Shown here: positions 34,964-43,377 of the stretch, piece by piece
How positions within the stretch are numbered: the stretch's first letter is position 1
Layout: each line of letters opens with the position of its first letter
DNA from: an uncultured Porphyromonadaceae bacterium
Lineage (GTDB): Bacteria > Bacteroidota > Bacteroidia > Bacteroidales > Muribaculaceae
DNA: 64,000 nucleotides
Direction: 5' to 3'
NCBI GenBank assembly: GCA_902489275.1
Contig: CABTZK010000007.1
Coordinates: 23,898 to 87,897, forward strand
Position numbers and translations under genes: made by a program
The notes under the pieces: model-generated
What the model saw: the letters and a program-made list of their open reading frames with translations, nothing else
Database searches by the model: none
What the model was told of the DNA's origin: nothing

Positions 34964-36107
34964 ATCCAAATTTCTCAAAGAAATCCAACCACATCGGAAT
35001 AATTCTTTCTGACCTGAATTGTTCTGATTTTAACTTTGCACATTTTCCCATACTTTCTAATTTTTTTGGATTCAAAGCAATTTTTTTAAATACCCTGAAG
35101 AATTGATCAGAATCATGCAATGGAATTAAAAATCCATCTTGACTTTCAGTTATAATGTCACTTGGCCCAGTTGGGCAGTCATACGAAATACAAGACAGCC
35201 CACAAGACATGGCTTCAATAATAACCATTGGCAAACCTTCTGCAACAGAGGCAGAAAGGTAAATAGCCGATTGGCAATATTTACTCTCTATATCCGACAC
35301 AAGACCACAAAGTTTAACTTGTCTTGAAAGTCCCAATTTATTTATTTCTTTTTGAAGTAATTCTTTTTGAGAACCAGTACCATAAATATCTAAACGCCAC
35401 TCTGGATCAAAATTAGCAACATCTCTCCACATTCTGATTAAGTCAAGGAAACCTTTTCTATTATCATTCATACTACCAACAGAAATGGCAACTTTATTAC
35501 TGTAGTTACCATGCTCTATCAGATGAGCATCAACAATGTTTGGAATAACAACTGTTGGGGTCTTATAATTACCACTTTCTTGGTCTTTTTTGGTCAACAA
35601 CACCAAATAATCATAATTGTTAAATGAACAGAAAATCCTAAGATAAGTTATAAGATACTTCATTCTTTGAAACATGGATTTCATGATCTTTGCCCTTTCC
35701 CAAACAGCTCCTTTGGCAAAATGAAACTCCCGGACAATAGGAATTTTCAATTGATGGCAAATTTCAGGAAGATAGAAATCATCAGTTCCACGCTCCATCA
35801 CTATCACTACATTTGGTCTTATTTCATCTAACAACGCTTTGAAATTTTCATAAAATCTCTTTTTATATATCCAATTTGTATAAAAGGGTATCTTCAGGTT
35901 TGGAATCAAGGATGGGTTGTACAAATCATGGAAATGTATTTTATCAGAGAACTGATAAGCTCTTTTTGTATTTTTACTTTGAGTACAAATGTGTATTTCT
36001 ATACCATATTTTTCTGCAAAAATCGATGCCTTTGTCGACAATACCCTCTCTGTTCCACCCTTCGAGGATAAGGAACCTATGCTATATAGTATTTTAAAAT
36101 TAGTCAT
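34944..36107 (-). CDS. Family 4 glycosyltransferase
   Basis: A 387-residue GT-B enzyme. KILYSIGSLSSKGGTERVLSTK is the N-terminal loop; AISVGSMNDNRKGFLDLIRMW and LSASVAEGLPMVIIEAMSCG (E-x7-E) make the donor site. The start at 36107 (MTNFKILYS) is chosen over an upstream in-frame ATG because it begins the first beta strand. It overlaps the acetyltransferase gene by 8 nt. The gene is AT-rich, as are its neighbours. Confidence 0.9.
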   Translation of the reverse strand: MTNFKILYSIGSLSSKGGTERVLSTKASIFAEKYGIEIHICTQSKNTKRAYQFSDKIHFHDLYNPSLIPNLKIPFYTNWIYKKRFYENFKALLDEIRPNVVIVMERGTDDFYLPEICHQLKIPIVREFHFAKGAVWERAKIMKSMFQRMKYLITYLRIFCSFNNYDYLVLLTKKDQESGNYKTPTVVIPNIVDAHLIEHGNYSNKVAISVGSMNDNRKGFLDLIRMWRDVANFDPEWRLDIYGTGSQKELLQKEINKLGLSRQVKLCGLVSDIESKYCQSAIYLSASVAEGLPMVIIEAMSCGLSCISYDCPTGPSDIITESQDGFLIPLHDSDQFFRVFKKIALNPKKLESMGKCAKLKSEQFRSERIIPMWLDFFEKFGYGRSEK

Positions 36108-36687
36108 GATAATATCTGCTAATGAAATCTGAAAATGCAAGTCTAAAATCAATTAATCTCTCTTTTATTTTATCATCGTCCCAATTCCACCATGCAATTT
36201 CATTCATTTTTTTTACTTCGTCAACAGTACATTTATATTTTATTATTTTTGCCGGGACACCACCTACCACACAATAATCGGGCACATCTTTTGTGACAAC
36301 GGATCCAGCAGCAACAGTTACCCCATTACCAATATGGACTCCAGGCAATATTATGCAATTCAATCCAATCCACACATCATTTCCTACAGAAATTCCGCTT
36401 CTTTCACCAATAGAATTAGACACAAATGGGTAGTTCGTTATGCTATTTGACATGTGCCTCCCCTCGTCAAGAACAAATTTCACGCCATAAGAAATTGAGC
36501 AATACTTTCCTATTACCAATGGTGCATTGCTCCAACGATAAACGAAAGCATTGTTATCATAACTTTTATATCCAACTGTTGAATAACAATCCTCTTTCAA
36601 ATATACATTATCAACATTTTTAAGAATATGCATATAATCAACCCCTAAAAATTTCCAAAGCAAAACTCTTATCGCCTTTTTAAACAT
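36100..36687 (-). CDS. Hexapeptide-repeat O-acetyltransferase (CatB/Vat-like)
   Basis: A 195-residue left-handed beta-helix acyltransferase. The imperfect hexapeptide pattern runs from about residue 55 to 155 (LVIGKYCSISYGVKFV; ISVGNDVWIGLNCIILPGVHIG; VTVAAGSVVTKDVPDYCVVGGVPAKII), and the catalytic histidine is likely the one in EGRHMSNSI. It probably acetylates a sugar of the repeat unit with acetyl-CoA. It overlaps the flippase gene by 19 nt. Confidence 0.92.
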   Translation of the reverse strand: MFKKAIRVLLWKFLGVDYMHILKNVDNVYLKEDCYSTVGYKSYDNNAFVYRWSNAPLVIGKYCSISYGVKFVLDEGRHMSNSITNYPFVSNSIGERSGISVGNDVWIGLNCIILPGVHIGNGVTVAAGSVVTKDVPDYCVVGGVPAKIIKYKCTVDEVKKMNEIAWWNWDDDKIKERLIDFRLAFSDFISRYYHD

Positions 36688-38204
36688 ATTTCCTTTATTT
36701 TTTTAATAAAAATTTTCTTTTCAGATTTATCAAACCCAAATGTAAGCATTGAAACAAAAACAAACACGAACGAAAAAACAAACGTATAAATTATATTAGG
36801 GATGTTATCATCAAGTAAATCTGAAATAAATCTAAGAACCACCCATGATATAAAAAAAACCACCACCATGGGACAGAAAGCCTTTAAAAGAAACTCTCGC
36901 GCCAGAAATTGCGGCATTTGGAAATGAAGGATCATTAAATTTATTATAATATAGAATAATGTCAATACTACAAACATTATATAGCAGCTCTTATAATCCA
37001 AGCCACATTGCAACATAAAATACATTACGGGAATACTTAAAATATATAATGAGCCACAATACACTCCCGTTTTAAACATTTTTCCCGTCGCATGAACAGC
37101 TATAATCACAACAGACCCAAAACACGAGAATAAATTCATCAGCAAACTCATTTGTGTCATAAAGACAGCACCATCTGGTACTATTTTTAGCCAAAGTTTT
37201 AGGACATATTCTGTTTTTACCAGTATCGGGATGATCAATATGAGCAACAATACAGACGAAATTTTAGCTCCAAACTTTAACAAGTTATTCATTCGACCAA
37301 AATCGCCAGTGGCATAACTTTTGATTATCTGAGGTTTAAACGCCATAATGACATTTGAAGAAAGCCCTAATAACGTTCCCTGAACGATAGATGCGACATT
37401 ACTTGCAGCATTAAAAACAACTCCATAAAACACATTAAGCACAAAGTTTGAACCCTGCTGGCGAATAGACCATGCCATATTCCCATATAAATCCCAGCCT
37501 GAGAAGCTTAACAGTGGTTTAAAATAGGTTTTATCCCAAATCCAGTGGAAACGAACTTCTTCGAAATGCCTGATTGAATAAATGCGGTAGAGCATCATGA
37601 TGAAAAGACTCACGCCGAACATGAGCCAGGCGTAGAGGATGAGTTTGTCGAAATGCCCGATGGTGAGCAAGTAGACGATGAGCAGCTTTAACGTGACGTT
37701 AAGGATTTCCACATAGGCGTACACGTCCATCTTCTCGTGGGCAATGATGGTGGCGTTGTAGGGAACCTGGGTGATGCCAAGCATGGCGCTTGCAATGCTG
37801 AGCTGATACACCCAATGGGCAGCACTCATTCTGCTCTCGGGAATCACGAGTTTGTTGGACAAGAACCACAATCCGGCGGTCTCGGCCACAACGAGCACAA
37901 CGAGCGCAATGCCAACGTGGATGATGAGGGCGCTGGAAAAGATCATAGCCAGCCGCTCATGGTTGCCTCGCCCAAGCTCGAAGGTCAAGAAGCGTGAAGT
38001 GGCGCCGGCCATCGAGGCGTTGAGGAACCCCATCATCGCCACGATGCCGCCCACCACGCCGTAGATGCCGTAGTCCTCTACACCAAGGGTGGCCAGCACC
38101 ACGCGGGAGGTGTAAAGCCCCACGAGCATGGCGAAGAGCATCCTGAGGTAGAGCATGAGGGTGTTTTTGGCGATGCGCCTGTTGCTGGTGACTGGCTGTG
38201 GCAT
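36669..38204 (-). CDS. wzx: Wzx-type flippase, mosaic composition
   Basis: A 511-residue polytopic protein with about 14 hydrophobic segments (start MPQPVTSNRRIAKNTLMLYLRM; YTSRVVLATLGVEDYGIYGVVGG). It should flip the undecaprenyl-linked repeat unit. The first ~40% (to about plus-strand position 37550) is GC-rich like the housekeeping genes; the remainder is markedly AT-rich, suggesting recombination within the gene. The ATG at 38204 fits the family; in-frame codons further upstream lie in the leader. It is the first gene of the minus-strand locus. Confidence 0.9.
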   Translation of the reverse strand: MPQPVTSNRRIAKNTLMLYLRMLFAMLVGLYTSRVVLATLGVEDYGIYGVVGGIVAMMGFLNASMAGATSRFLTFELGRGNHERLAMIFSSALIIHVGIALVVLVVAETAGLWFLSNKLVIPESRMSAAHWVYQLSIASAMLGITQVPYNATIIAHEKMDVYAYVEILNVTLKLLIVYLLTIGHFDKLILYAWLMFGVSLFIMMLYRIYSIRHFEEVRFHWIWDKTYFKPLLSFSGWDLYGNMAWSIRQQGSNFVLNVFYGVVFNAASNVASIVQGTLLGLSSNVIMAFKPQIIKSYATGDFGRMNNLLKFGAKISSVLLLILIIPILVKTEYVLKLWLKIVPDGAVFMTQMSLLMNLFSCFGSVVIIAVHATGKMFKTGVYCGSLYILSIPVMYFMLQCGLDYKSCYIMFVVLTLFYIIINLMILHFQMPQFLAREFLLKAFCPMVVVFFISWVVLRFISDLLDDNIPNIIYTFVFSFVFVFVSMLTFGFDKSEKKIFIKKIKEICLKRR

Positions 38205-38437
38205 CACTGGGGCAGGTGAAGTTTTTGGGGTTGGCGCCCCGGGTGCTCGGGCAAGGTTGCAGTTGGGGAAAGGCTTGGGGTCACCGACCTGCCAGGCAAG
38301 CCGACGAGCATCGGTGGGTCTGCACTGCCTCTCCAAGCGCGGGGCATGGCACTGTCGCAGTAGCCAGTGCGGAGTGCTTGAGGAGACGCTATATCGCAAA
38401 ATATCATACTTTTACGAATCGCATGAATTTTGATGGG

Positions 38438-38445
38438 CAAAATTA
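38438..38445 (-). promoter_or_regulatory. Candidate -7 box of the polysaccharide operon
   Basis: Plus-strand CAAAATTA reads TAATTTTG on the minus strand. If used, the operon has a leader of about 225 nt before the flippase ATG. That leader is GC-rich with short hairpins (for example GCACTG/CAGTGC). No UpxY-type antiterminator gene is in the window. Confidence 0.45.
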
Positions 38446-38539
38446 GGCATTTTCAAGCAACAGGGCAAATTTTAGCGTCCATTTCTCAGTATTGGCGACT
38501 GAATTTCGATGACAGGGATGAGGTGTGGGAAAAAATGCT

Positions 38540-38547
38540 TAATTTTG
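38540..38547 (+). promoter_or_regulatory. -7 box TAATTTTG, apparently leaderless
   Basis: The ATG at 38553 follows the box by 5 nt, the same geometry as at 1942-1955. Confidence 0.5.
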
Positions 38548-38552
38548 CGGCC

Positions 38553-39359
38553 ATGAAACGACGAGTGACCATAGCAGCGGCACTGTTGGTCATAGCGCTT
38601 GCTGGATGCCGCTACATCAATTATCACCCCTACGATGTTGACATCTCGGGCGCAACCGGCCTGAACAAGAAGAACGCGAGGCTCATCGAGGAGCGATGCC
38701 TCGGCAGAGACACCATCGTCTTTGCCGCCACGGGCGACACCCAGGGGTGGTATGACGAGACCGAGGCGCTCGTCAAAGACCTGAACAAGCGCCCCGAGGT
38801 GATGTTTCTCGTCCACGACGGCGACTTCACCGACTTTGGCGCGGTGCAGGAGTACAAGTGGCAACGGGCCATCCTGAGCAAGTTGCGGGTGCCTTACGTG
38901 GCGTGCATCGGCAACCACGACTGCCTGGGCACGGGCAAGGAGACCTTTGAGCGGATCTATGGCAAGACTAACTTCACTTTCATTGCAGGCGGCGTGAAAT
39001 TCCTGATGCTCAACACCAACGCGCTTGAGTATGACTACAGCGAGCCGATTCCCGACCTTGACTTCATCGAGCGGCAGGAGCGCGAGCGCGCCGGCGAGTT
39101 TGACCGCACCATTGTGGTGATGCACGCCAAGCCCTACAGCGACGTGTTCAACAACAACGTGGCCAAGCCATTCCAGCGCTACCTGCACCAGCTGCCTGGC
39201 TTGCTGTCCTGCATCAACGGGCACAACCACAGCTTGGCGCAGGACGACATCTTTGGCGACGGCCTGGTCTACTACCAAACGCCTTGCATCGCCAAGCGGC
39301 AGTACTACATCTTCACCATCACGCCCAACAGTTTCAGCCATGAGGTGGTTTCTTTTTAG
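38553..39359 (+). CDS. Metallophosphoesterase lipoprotein
   Basis: A 268-residue exported calcineurin-like phosphoesterase. The lipoprotein signal MKRRVTIAAALLVIALAGC ends with the lipidated Cys. Metal-site motifs appear in order: AATGDTQGW, LVHDGDFTDFG, CIGNHDCLG, IVVMHAKPYSD and INGHNHSLAQ. The substrate is unknown; family members cleave phosphomonoesters or diesters. The start is fixed by the signal peptide. It overlaps the next gene by 20 nt in another frame. Confidence 0.9.
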   Translation: MKRRVTIAAALLVIALAGCRYINYHPYDVDISGATGLNKKNARLIEERCLGRDTIVFAATGDTQGWYDETEALVKDLNKRPEVMFLVHDGDFTDFGAVQEYKWQRAILSKLRVPYVACIGNHDCLGTGKETFERIYGKTNFTFIAGGVKFLMLNTNALEYDYSEPIPDLDFIERQERERAGEFDRTIVVMHAKPYSDVFNNNVAKPFQRYLHQLPGLLSCINGHNHSLAQDDIFGDGLVYYQTPCIAKRQYYIFTITPNSFSHEVVSF

Positions 39360-40047
39360 CACATTCTTAGCCGTGGCGAGCCTGCTGGCTTGCGGCGAGC
39401 CTATCGACACCGTGGAGGTGACACGTGTCGACACCGTTTACATCAACAGCACCGAGACCGACTCGATAGCCGACGTGGCTCCCTGGGTGAAACGGCTTGA
39501 GCGCTACAACCGCTTCTGGAACTGCCTTTCGCCCCGTGGCGCGCGCATCCAGTTTGCAGGCAACATGGGCCTGCTCTCGGCTGGCCCGAGCTGGATTTAC
39601 GGCGGGCGCCACTGGGAGACGGCCATCATGCTTGGCTTTGTGCCCAAGCATCAAGCTCATCGCGGCATGATGACCATGACCGTGAAGGAGGACTACATCC
39701 CCTGGAGCATCTGCCTCCCGGGCAAGGCATCGTCCATTGACTTCCAGCCCCTGGCGACAGGCATTTACCTCAACACGGTGTTTGACCGCAAGTTCTGGAA
39801 CAGGCAGCCCTCCCGGTATCCCAAGGGCTACTACTGGTTCTCGACGCGCATGCGGCCCAGCATGTACATCGGCGAGCGGCTGAAGTTCCACATCCCCAAG
39901 CACCGGCGCCGGTTTGGGAGCGCAATCAGCTTGTTCTACGAAATCAGCGCCTGCGACTTCTACCTGATCCAGCAAGTCAAGAACTCCTACCTCAGACCCG
40001 GCAAGTACCTCACGCTGTCGTTCGGGCTGCAAGTAGAGTGGCTTTGA
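39340..40047 (+). CDS. Unknown lipoprotein
   Basis: 235 residues. MRWFLFSTFLAVASLLACGEP is a lipoprotein signal (lipobox LLAC). The mature part is rich in aromatic residues and short alternating segments (IQFAGNMGLLSAGPSWIYG, KYLTLSFGLQVEWL at the end), which resembles an outer-membrane beta-barrel, but I recognise no family. The start overlaps the phosphoesterase gene's end by 20 nt, so the two are probably cotranscribed and may share a function in the envelope. Confidence 0.75.
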   Translation: MRWFLFSTFLAVASLLACGEPIDTVEVTRVDTVYINSTETDSIADVAPWVKRLERYNRFWNCLSPRGARIQFAGNMGLLSAGPSWIYGGRHWETAIMLGFVPKHQAHRGMMTMTVKEDYIPWSICLPGKASSIDFQPLATGIYLNTVFDRKFWNRQPSRYPKGYYWFSTRMRPSMYIGERLKFHIPKHRRRFGSAISLFYEISACDFYLIQQVKNSYLRPGKYLTLSFGLQVEWL

Positions 40048-40088
40048 GCCCTGCCAAGCGCTACCGGGGCATCCTGCCCGCCATCCAT

Positions 40089-40109
40089 CATTTTGGTGTT
40101 GAATCTACG
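40089..40109 (+). repeat. 21-bp exact repeat, copy 1 (upstream of pepT)
   Basis: C plus ATTTTGGTGTTGAATCTACG is identical to 56182-56202, upstream of the cysteine desulfidase-like gene. Both copies sit just before a promoter. Confidence 0.7.
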
Positions 40110-40148
40110 TAAAATCACTGGAAATTCGTCATTTTTGCGATTTTTTAG

Positions 40149-40156
40149 TACCTTTG
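40149..40156 (+). promoter_or_regulatory. -7 box TACCTTTG for pepT
   Basis: Matches TAnnTTTG and lies 35 nt before the pepT ATG. Confidence 0.55.
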
Positions 40157-40191
40157 TTGGTTAGAAAAACCATTTTAATAAATTTTCCGCA

Positions 40192-41412
40192 ATGAAGAAA
40201 TTAGTTGAACGTTTCCTCCACTATGTGAAATTTGACACTCAAAGTGACGAACTCACCAACCTGACCCCTTCAACTCCCAACCAGATGACCTTTGCCAAAG
40301 AGTTGCGCAAAGAGTTAGAGTCGATGGGGTTAGACAACATCTCCCTTGACGCGAATGGCTACTTGATGGCCACCCTGCCTGCCAACACCGACAAGAAAGT
40401 GCCCACCATCGGCTTTATTGCCCACATGGACACGTCTCCCGACATGAGCGGACACCATGTGAACCCGCGCATCTTGAAATATGAGGGCGGCAAAGTCGTG
40501 CTCAACGAAGAGCAGGGCATTGTGATTGACCCCGCCCAATTTCCTGAAATCGAGGACTTCAAGGGTCAAGAAATCATCGTGACCGACGGCACGACACTGC
40601 TGGGCGCCGACGACAAGGCTGGCATTGCCGAGATTATCAGTGCCGTTGAGTACTTCCAGCAGCATCCCGAAATCAAGCACGGCGACATCCGCATCGCTTT
40701 CAATCCCGATGAGGAGATCGGCATGGGCGCTCACCACTTCGACGTGGAGCGCTTTGGCTGCGACTGGGCCTACACCATGGATGGCGGCTACCCCGGCGAG
40801 CTGGAGTATGAGAACTTCAACGCGGCCAGCGCAAAAGTCACCTTCAAGGGGCTGAACGTGCACCCTGGCGCGGCCAAGCACAAGATGCTGAACTCGATTC
40901 GCGTGGCCAACCAGTTTGCGATGATGATTCCCCGCTGGGAGACTCCGGAGCACACCGAGGGCTACGAGGGCTTCTATCACCTGATTGCCATTGAGGGCAA
41001 CGTGGAGAAGACGGTGCTCACCTACATCGTGCGCGACCATGACCGCGAGCGTTTCGAGAGCCGCAAGCGCGAGCTTGAGCACCTGTGCCACAAGATCAAC
41101 TGCGAGTTCCCCGACTGCGCCAGCATCGACATCAAGGACCAGTACTACAACATGCGCGAGAAGATTGAGCCCGTGATGCACATCATCGAGATTGCCGAGA
41201 AAGCCATGAAGAATGCGGGCGTGACCCCCAAGGTGCAACCCATTCGCGGCGGAACCGACGGCGCTCAACTGTCGTTCAAGGGCCTGCCTTGCCCCAACAT
41301 CTTTGCGGGGGGCATGAATATGCACGGGCGCTATGAGTACGTGGCCATCCCCTCGATGGAGAAAGCCATGATGACTATTGTCGAGATTTGCAAGATAGTG
41401 GCCGAGCAATAA
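40192..41412 (+). CDS. pepT: Peptidase T (tripeptide aminopeptidase)
   Basis: A 406-residue M20B dizinc aminopeptidase that trims tripeptides in the cytoplasm. Metal and catalytic residues: FIAHMDTSPD (His, Asp), LGADDKAGIAEI (Asp), FNPDEEIGMGA (Glu-Glu), TMDGGYPGELEYENF, and the last His in GGMNMHGRYEYV. Length matches the family. It is a single-gene unit with a strong hairpin after the stop. Confidence 0.97.
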   Translation: MKKLVERFLHYVKFDTQSDELTNLTPSTPNQMTFAKELRKELESMGLDNISLDANGYLMATLPANTDKKVPTIGFIAHMDTSPDMSGHHVNPRILKYEGGKVVLNEEQGIVIDPAQFPEIEDFKGQEIIVTDGTTLLGADDKAGIAEIISAVEYFQQHPEIKHGDIRIAFNPDEEIGMGAHHFDVERFGCDWAYTMDGGYPGELEYENFNAASAKVTFKGLNVHPGAAKHKMLNSIRVANQFAMMIPRWETPEHTEGYEGFYHLIAIEGNVEKTVLTYIVRDHDRERFESRKRELEHLCHKINCEFPDCASIDIKDQYYNMREKIEPVMHIIEIAEKAMKNAGVTPKVQPIRGGTDGAQLSFKGLPCPNIFAGGMNMHGRYEYVAIPSMEKAMMTIVEICKIVAEQ

Positions 41413-41458
41413 TTTTCACGGTGGGCATCGGCCACACCGATTCTACCCATTTCCACCA

Positions 41459-41503
41459 GTTGGCTCCCATTCAGGCAGGCTTGTCCCCTGAATGGGAGCC
41501 AAC
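41459..41503 (+). terminator. Strong hairpin after pepT
   Basis: GTTGGCTCCCATTCAGG pairs perfectly (17 bp) with CCTGAATGGGAGCCAAC. There is no clear T-tract, so it may be a terminator or an mRNA-stabilising end. Confidence 0.55.
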
Positions 41504-41612
41504 CTATTGAATTGGCGGGAGAAAAAACGTGATTTTCAAGCCCTAACAAGGCACTTTTTCTAAATTATGCAAAAAAATAACGGAAAAAATTCTTTATTTC
41601 ATGATTTATTTC

Positions 41613-41620
41613 TACCTTTG
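41613..41620 (+). promoter_or_regulatory. -7 box TACCTTTG of the first B12 riboswitch
   Basis: Lies about 10 nt upstream of the aptamer, so the riboswitch starts almost at the 5' end of the transcript. Confidence 0.55.
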
Positions 41621-41629
41621 CCGTCGAAA

Positions 41630-41928
41630 TGGCATGAGGTTCTTCTCTGTAATGGAGAGGATGAAAAGGGAATCAGGTGAGAATCCTGAACAGTACCCGC
41701 TGCTGTGAGTCCCCATCGTTGCTTCGTTTCACCTCGCAAAGCCACTGGTCTCGACCGATACTCCAAGTCGACTACATCATGACCGGGAAGGCGTGAAACC
41801 GAAGAGGGGACAAGTCAGAAGACCTGCCTTGCGCTGTGCCTTGCAAAATAAAGACAGTCCACGCGGCACTTGGACCAAGAGGCAGAAACAAAATGATGTG
41901 GTCGTAGGAATGCATCTCACCGTTTTTT
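41630..41928 (+). promoter_or_regulatory. Cobalamin riboswitch 1
   Basis: Conserved aptamer parts: GGGAATCAGGTGAGAATCC, the four-way core ACAGTACCCGCTGCTGTGA, GCCACTGG, GGGAAGGC, and the B12 box AAGTCAGAAGACCTGCC (41812-41828). Downstream, ATGATGTGGT (41893-41902) is complementary to ACTACATCAT (41771-41780), with one G-U pair, and ACTTGG (41868-41873) to CCAAGT (41763-41768), as expected for a loop-loop expression platform. A T6 run at 41923-41928 suggests transcription-termination control. It controls the BtuG-like propeller that follows. Confidence 0.93.
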
Positions 41929-42046
41929 GCAACTTTTTCAGCAGCCTGCCTGTCGGTTATGCCCAACCCTGTGCCTGTTGCGCAGTTTCTCGTTTTGCAA
42001 GTCATTGATAGCGCTAAAATAAATGTTTACTTTATAAAAAAATTGC

Positions 42047-43291
42047 ATGATGAGAAAACTTTTTACGTTTGCATTTGCCGTCAGCATGGCCGTCAGCTCA
42101 ATGTCAGCCGCAAAGTTTGATAACGGTATCTTCATTTTGAATGAGGACTGGTTTGGACACAACGCCAGTTCAGTGAACTTTTATAGCTACGATGACAATT
42201 CCATCCTGTATCACGCCTATCAAGCCGCCAATCCAGGCTTGACGCTTGGCAACACGTCACAATTTGCCGAGCTGGGCACTGAAAATATCTATTTCTGTTC
42301 CAAGCAGAACTACGGTACCACAGGCGGCCGCCTGATTGTGGCCGATGCCAAGACCCTCGCCAGCAAGGCCAGCATCGAAGCATTTGGCGCCGACACGCGC
42401 GCTTTCGCCTCGATTGACGACAGCAAGGCCTACATCAGCACGAGCGGCGGCATCTACACCTTTGACAAAACCACCAACACTGTGGGCGAGGCCATCGAGG
42501 GCACCACCGGCAAGGAAGTGGGCAACATGGCCCTCGTGCGGGGCAAGGTGCTGGGCACAGCGCGCGGCACAGGAATCTACGTGATAAACACGCTCACCGA
42601 CGAGCTGGAGAAAACCGTGTCCATCGGCGACATCACAACCGTTTTCGTTGTTAACGGCCAGCCCTACGCCGCGGTCAACAACGCCGGTTTCGGCGCTCCC
42701 AAAGAGACGGACACCGAGCAATTCGTCAAATTGAACCCAGAGACGTTTGAGCCCGACGAGACCCTGACCGTGCCCATGGCATCGCAAAACACTTGGTTTG
42801 CCTGGAAAAACTGTGTTCCAGCCATCGACGAGCAAAACGAGGTGCTTTACTACTCGCCTTACGAGAATTGCAAGTTCATCAGCAAGTACGACCTGAAGAC
42901 GGGCGAGTTTGTCAAGGAATTCATCAACTTCGACGGCAGGCAGACCATGTATGGCAGCGTGGTGGGTTACGACCCCGAAAACCACTATGTGGTGGCCGCG
43001 ACCTTTGAGACCTACGCCTCGAAGAAATACTGGCTCAACATCTATGATACCAACGGCAACCCAGTGAAGACGATGCAGCTCAGCAAGAACTACTGGTTCC
43101 CTGCCATGCTGCTCTTTGCCCATAGCAAGGCGCCATCGGCAGTGGACGACGTGAACGCCACGAAGACCGTTGCCAGCGTGCAATACGTGAACCTGCAAGG
43201 CCAAGTGAGCGCCGAGCCATTTGCCGGCGTGAACATCAAGGTTGTCACCTACACCGATGGCAGCCAGTCGGCCAGCAAAATAATGAAATGA
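42047..43291 (+). CDS. BtuG-like beta-propeller with C-terminal sorting tail
   Basis: 414 residues with a signal peptide (MMRKLFTFAFAVSMAVSSMSA) and a DUF5074/YncE-like propeller. Its start (GIFILNEDWFGHNASSVNFYS) lines up with the BtuG at 50111-51256 (LYLLNEGNMGSNKATLDYYD). There is no lipobox; instead the last ~45 residues (VQYVNLQGQVSAEPFAGVNI ... TYTDG) form a tail shared with two other proteins of this locus, like a type IX secretion signal. Likely a surface cobalamin binder (inference from riboswitch control and homology). Confidence 0.85.
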   Translation: MMRKLFTFAFAVSMAVSSMSAAKFDNGIFILNEDWFGHNASSVNFYSYDDNSILYHAYQAANPGLTLGNTSQFAELGTENIYFCSKQNYGTTGGRLIVADAKTLASKASIEAFGADTRAFASIDDSKAYISTSGGIYTFDKTTNTVGEAIEGTTGKEVGNMALVRGKVLGTARGTGIYVINTLTDELEKTVSIGDITTVFVVNGQPYAAVNNAGFGAPKETDTEQFVKLNPETFEPDETLTVPMASQNTWFAWKNCVPAIDEQNEVLYYSPYENCKFISKYDLKTGEFVKEFINFDGRQTMYGSVVGYDPENHYVVAATFETYASKKYWLNIYDTNGNPVKTMQLSKNYWFPAMLLFAHSKAPSAVDDVNATKTVASVQYVNLQGQVSAEPFAGVNIKVVTYTDGSQSASKIMK

Positions 43292-43330
43292 AGTAGGGAA
43301 AAAGTAATTATATAGTAACTCGTTCGAAAC

Positions 43331-43366
43331 AGGGCACTGCTTGAACAAGGGGGTGGTGCCCTTTTC
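43331..43366 (+). terminator. Intrinsic terminator
   Basis: AGGGCAC pairs with GTGCCCT, followed by TTTTC. It lies between the propeller gene and the MarC gene, so most riboswitch-1 transcripts probably end here. Confidence 0.6.
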
Positions 43367-43377
43367 AATTCCAAGGC

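Noticed and set aside
38205..38430. N-terminal extension of the flippase up to 38399
   Set aside because: The added residues are Arg/Pro-rich without homology, and the region looks like a transcribed leader.
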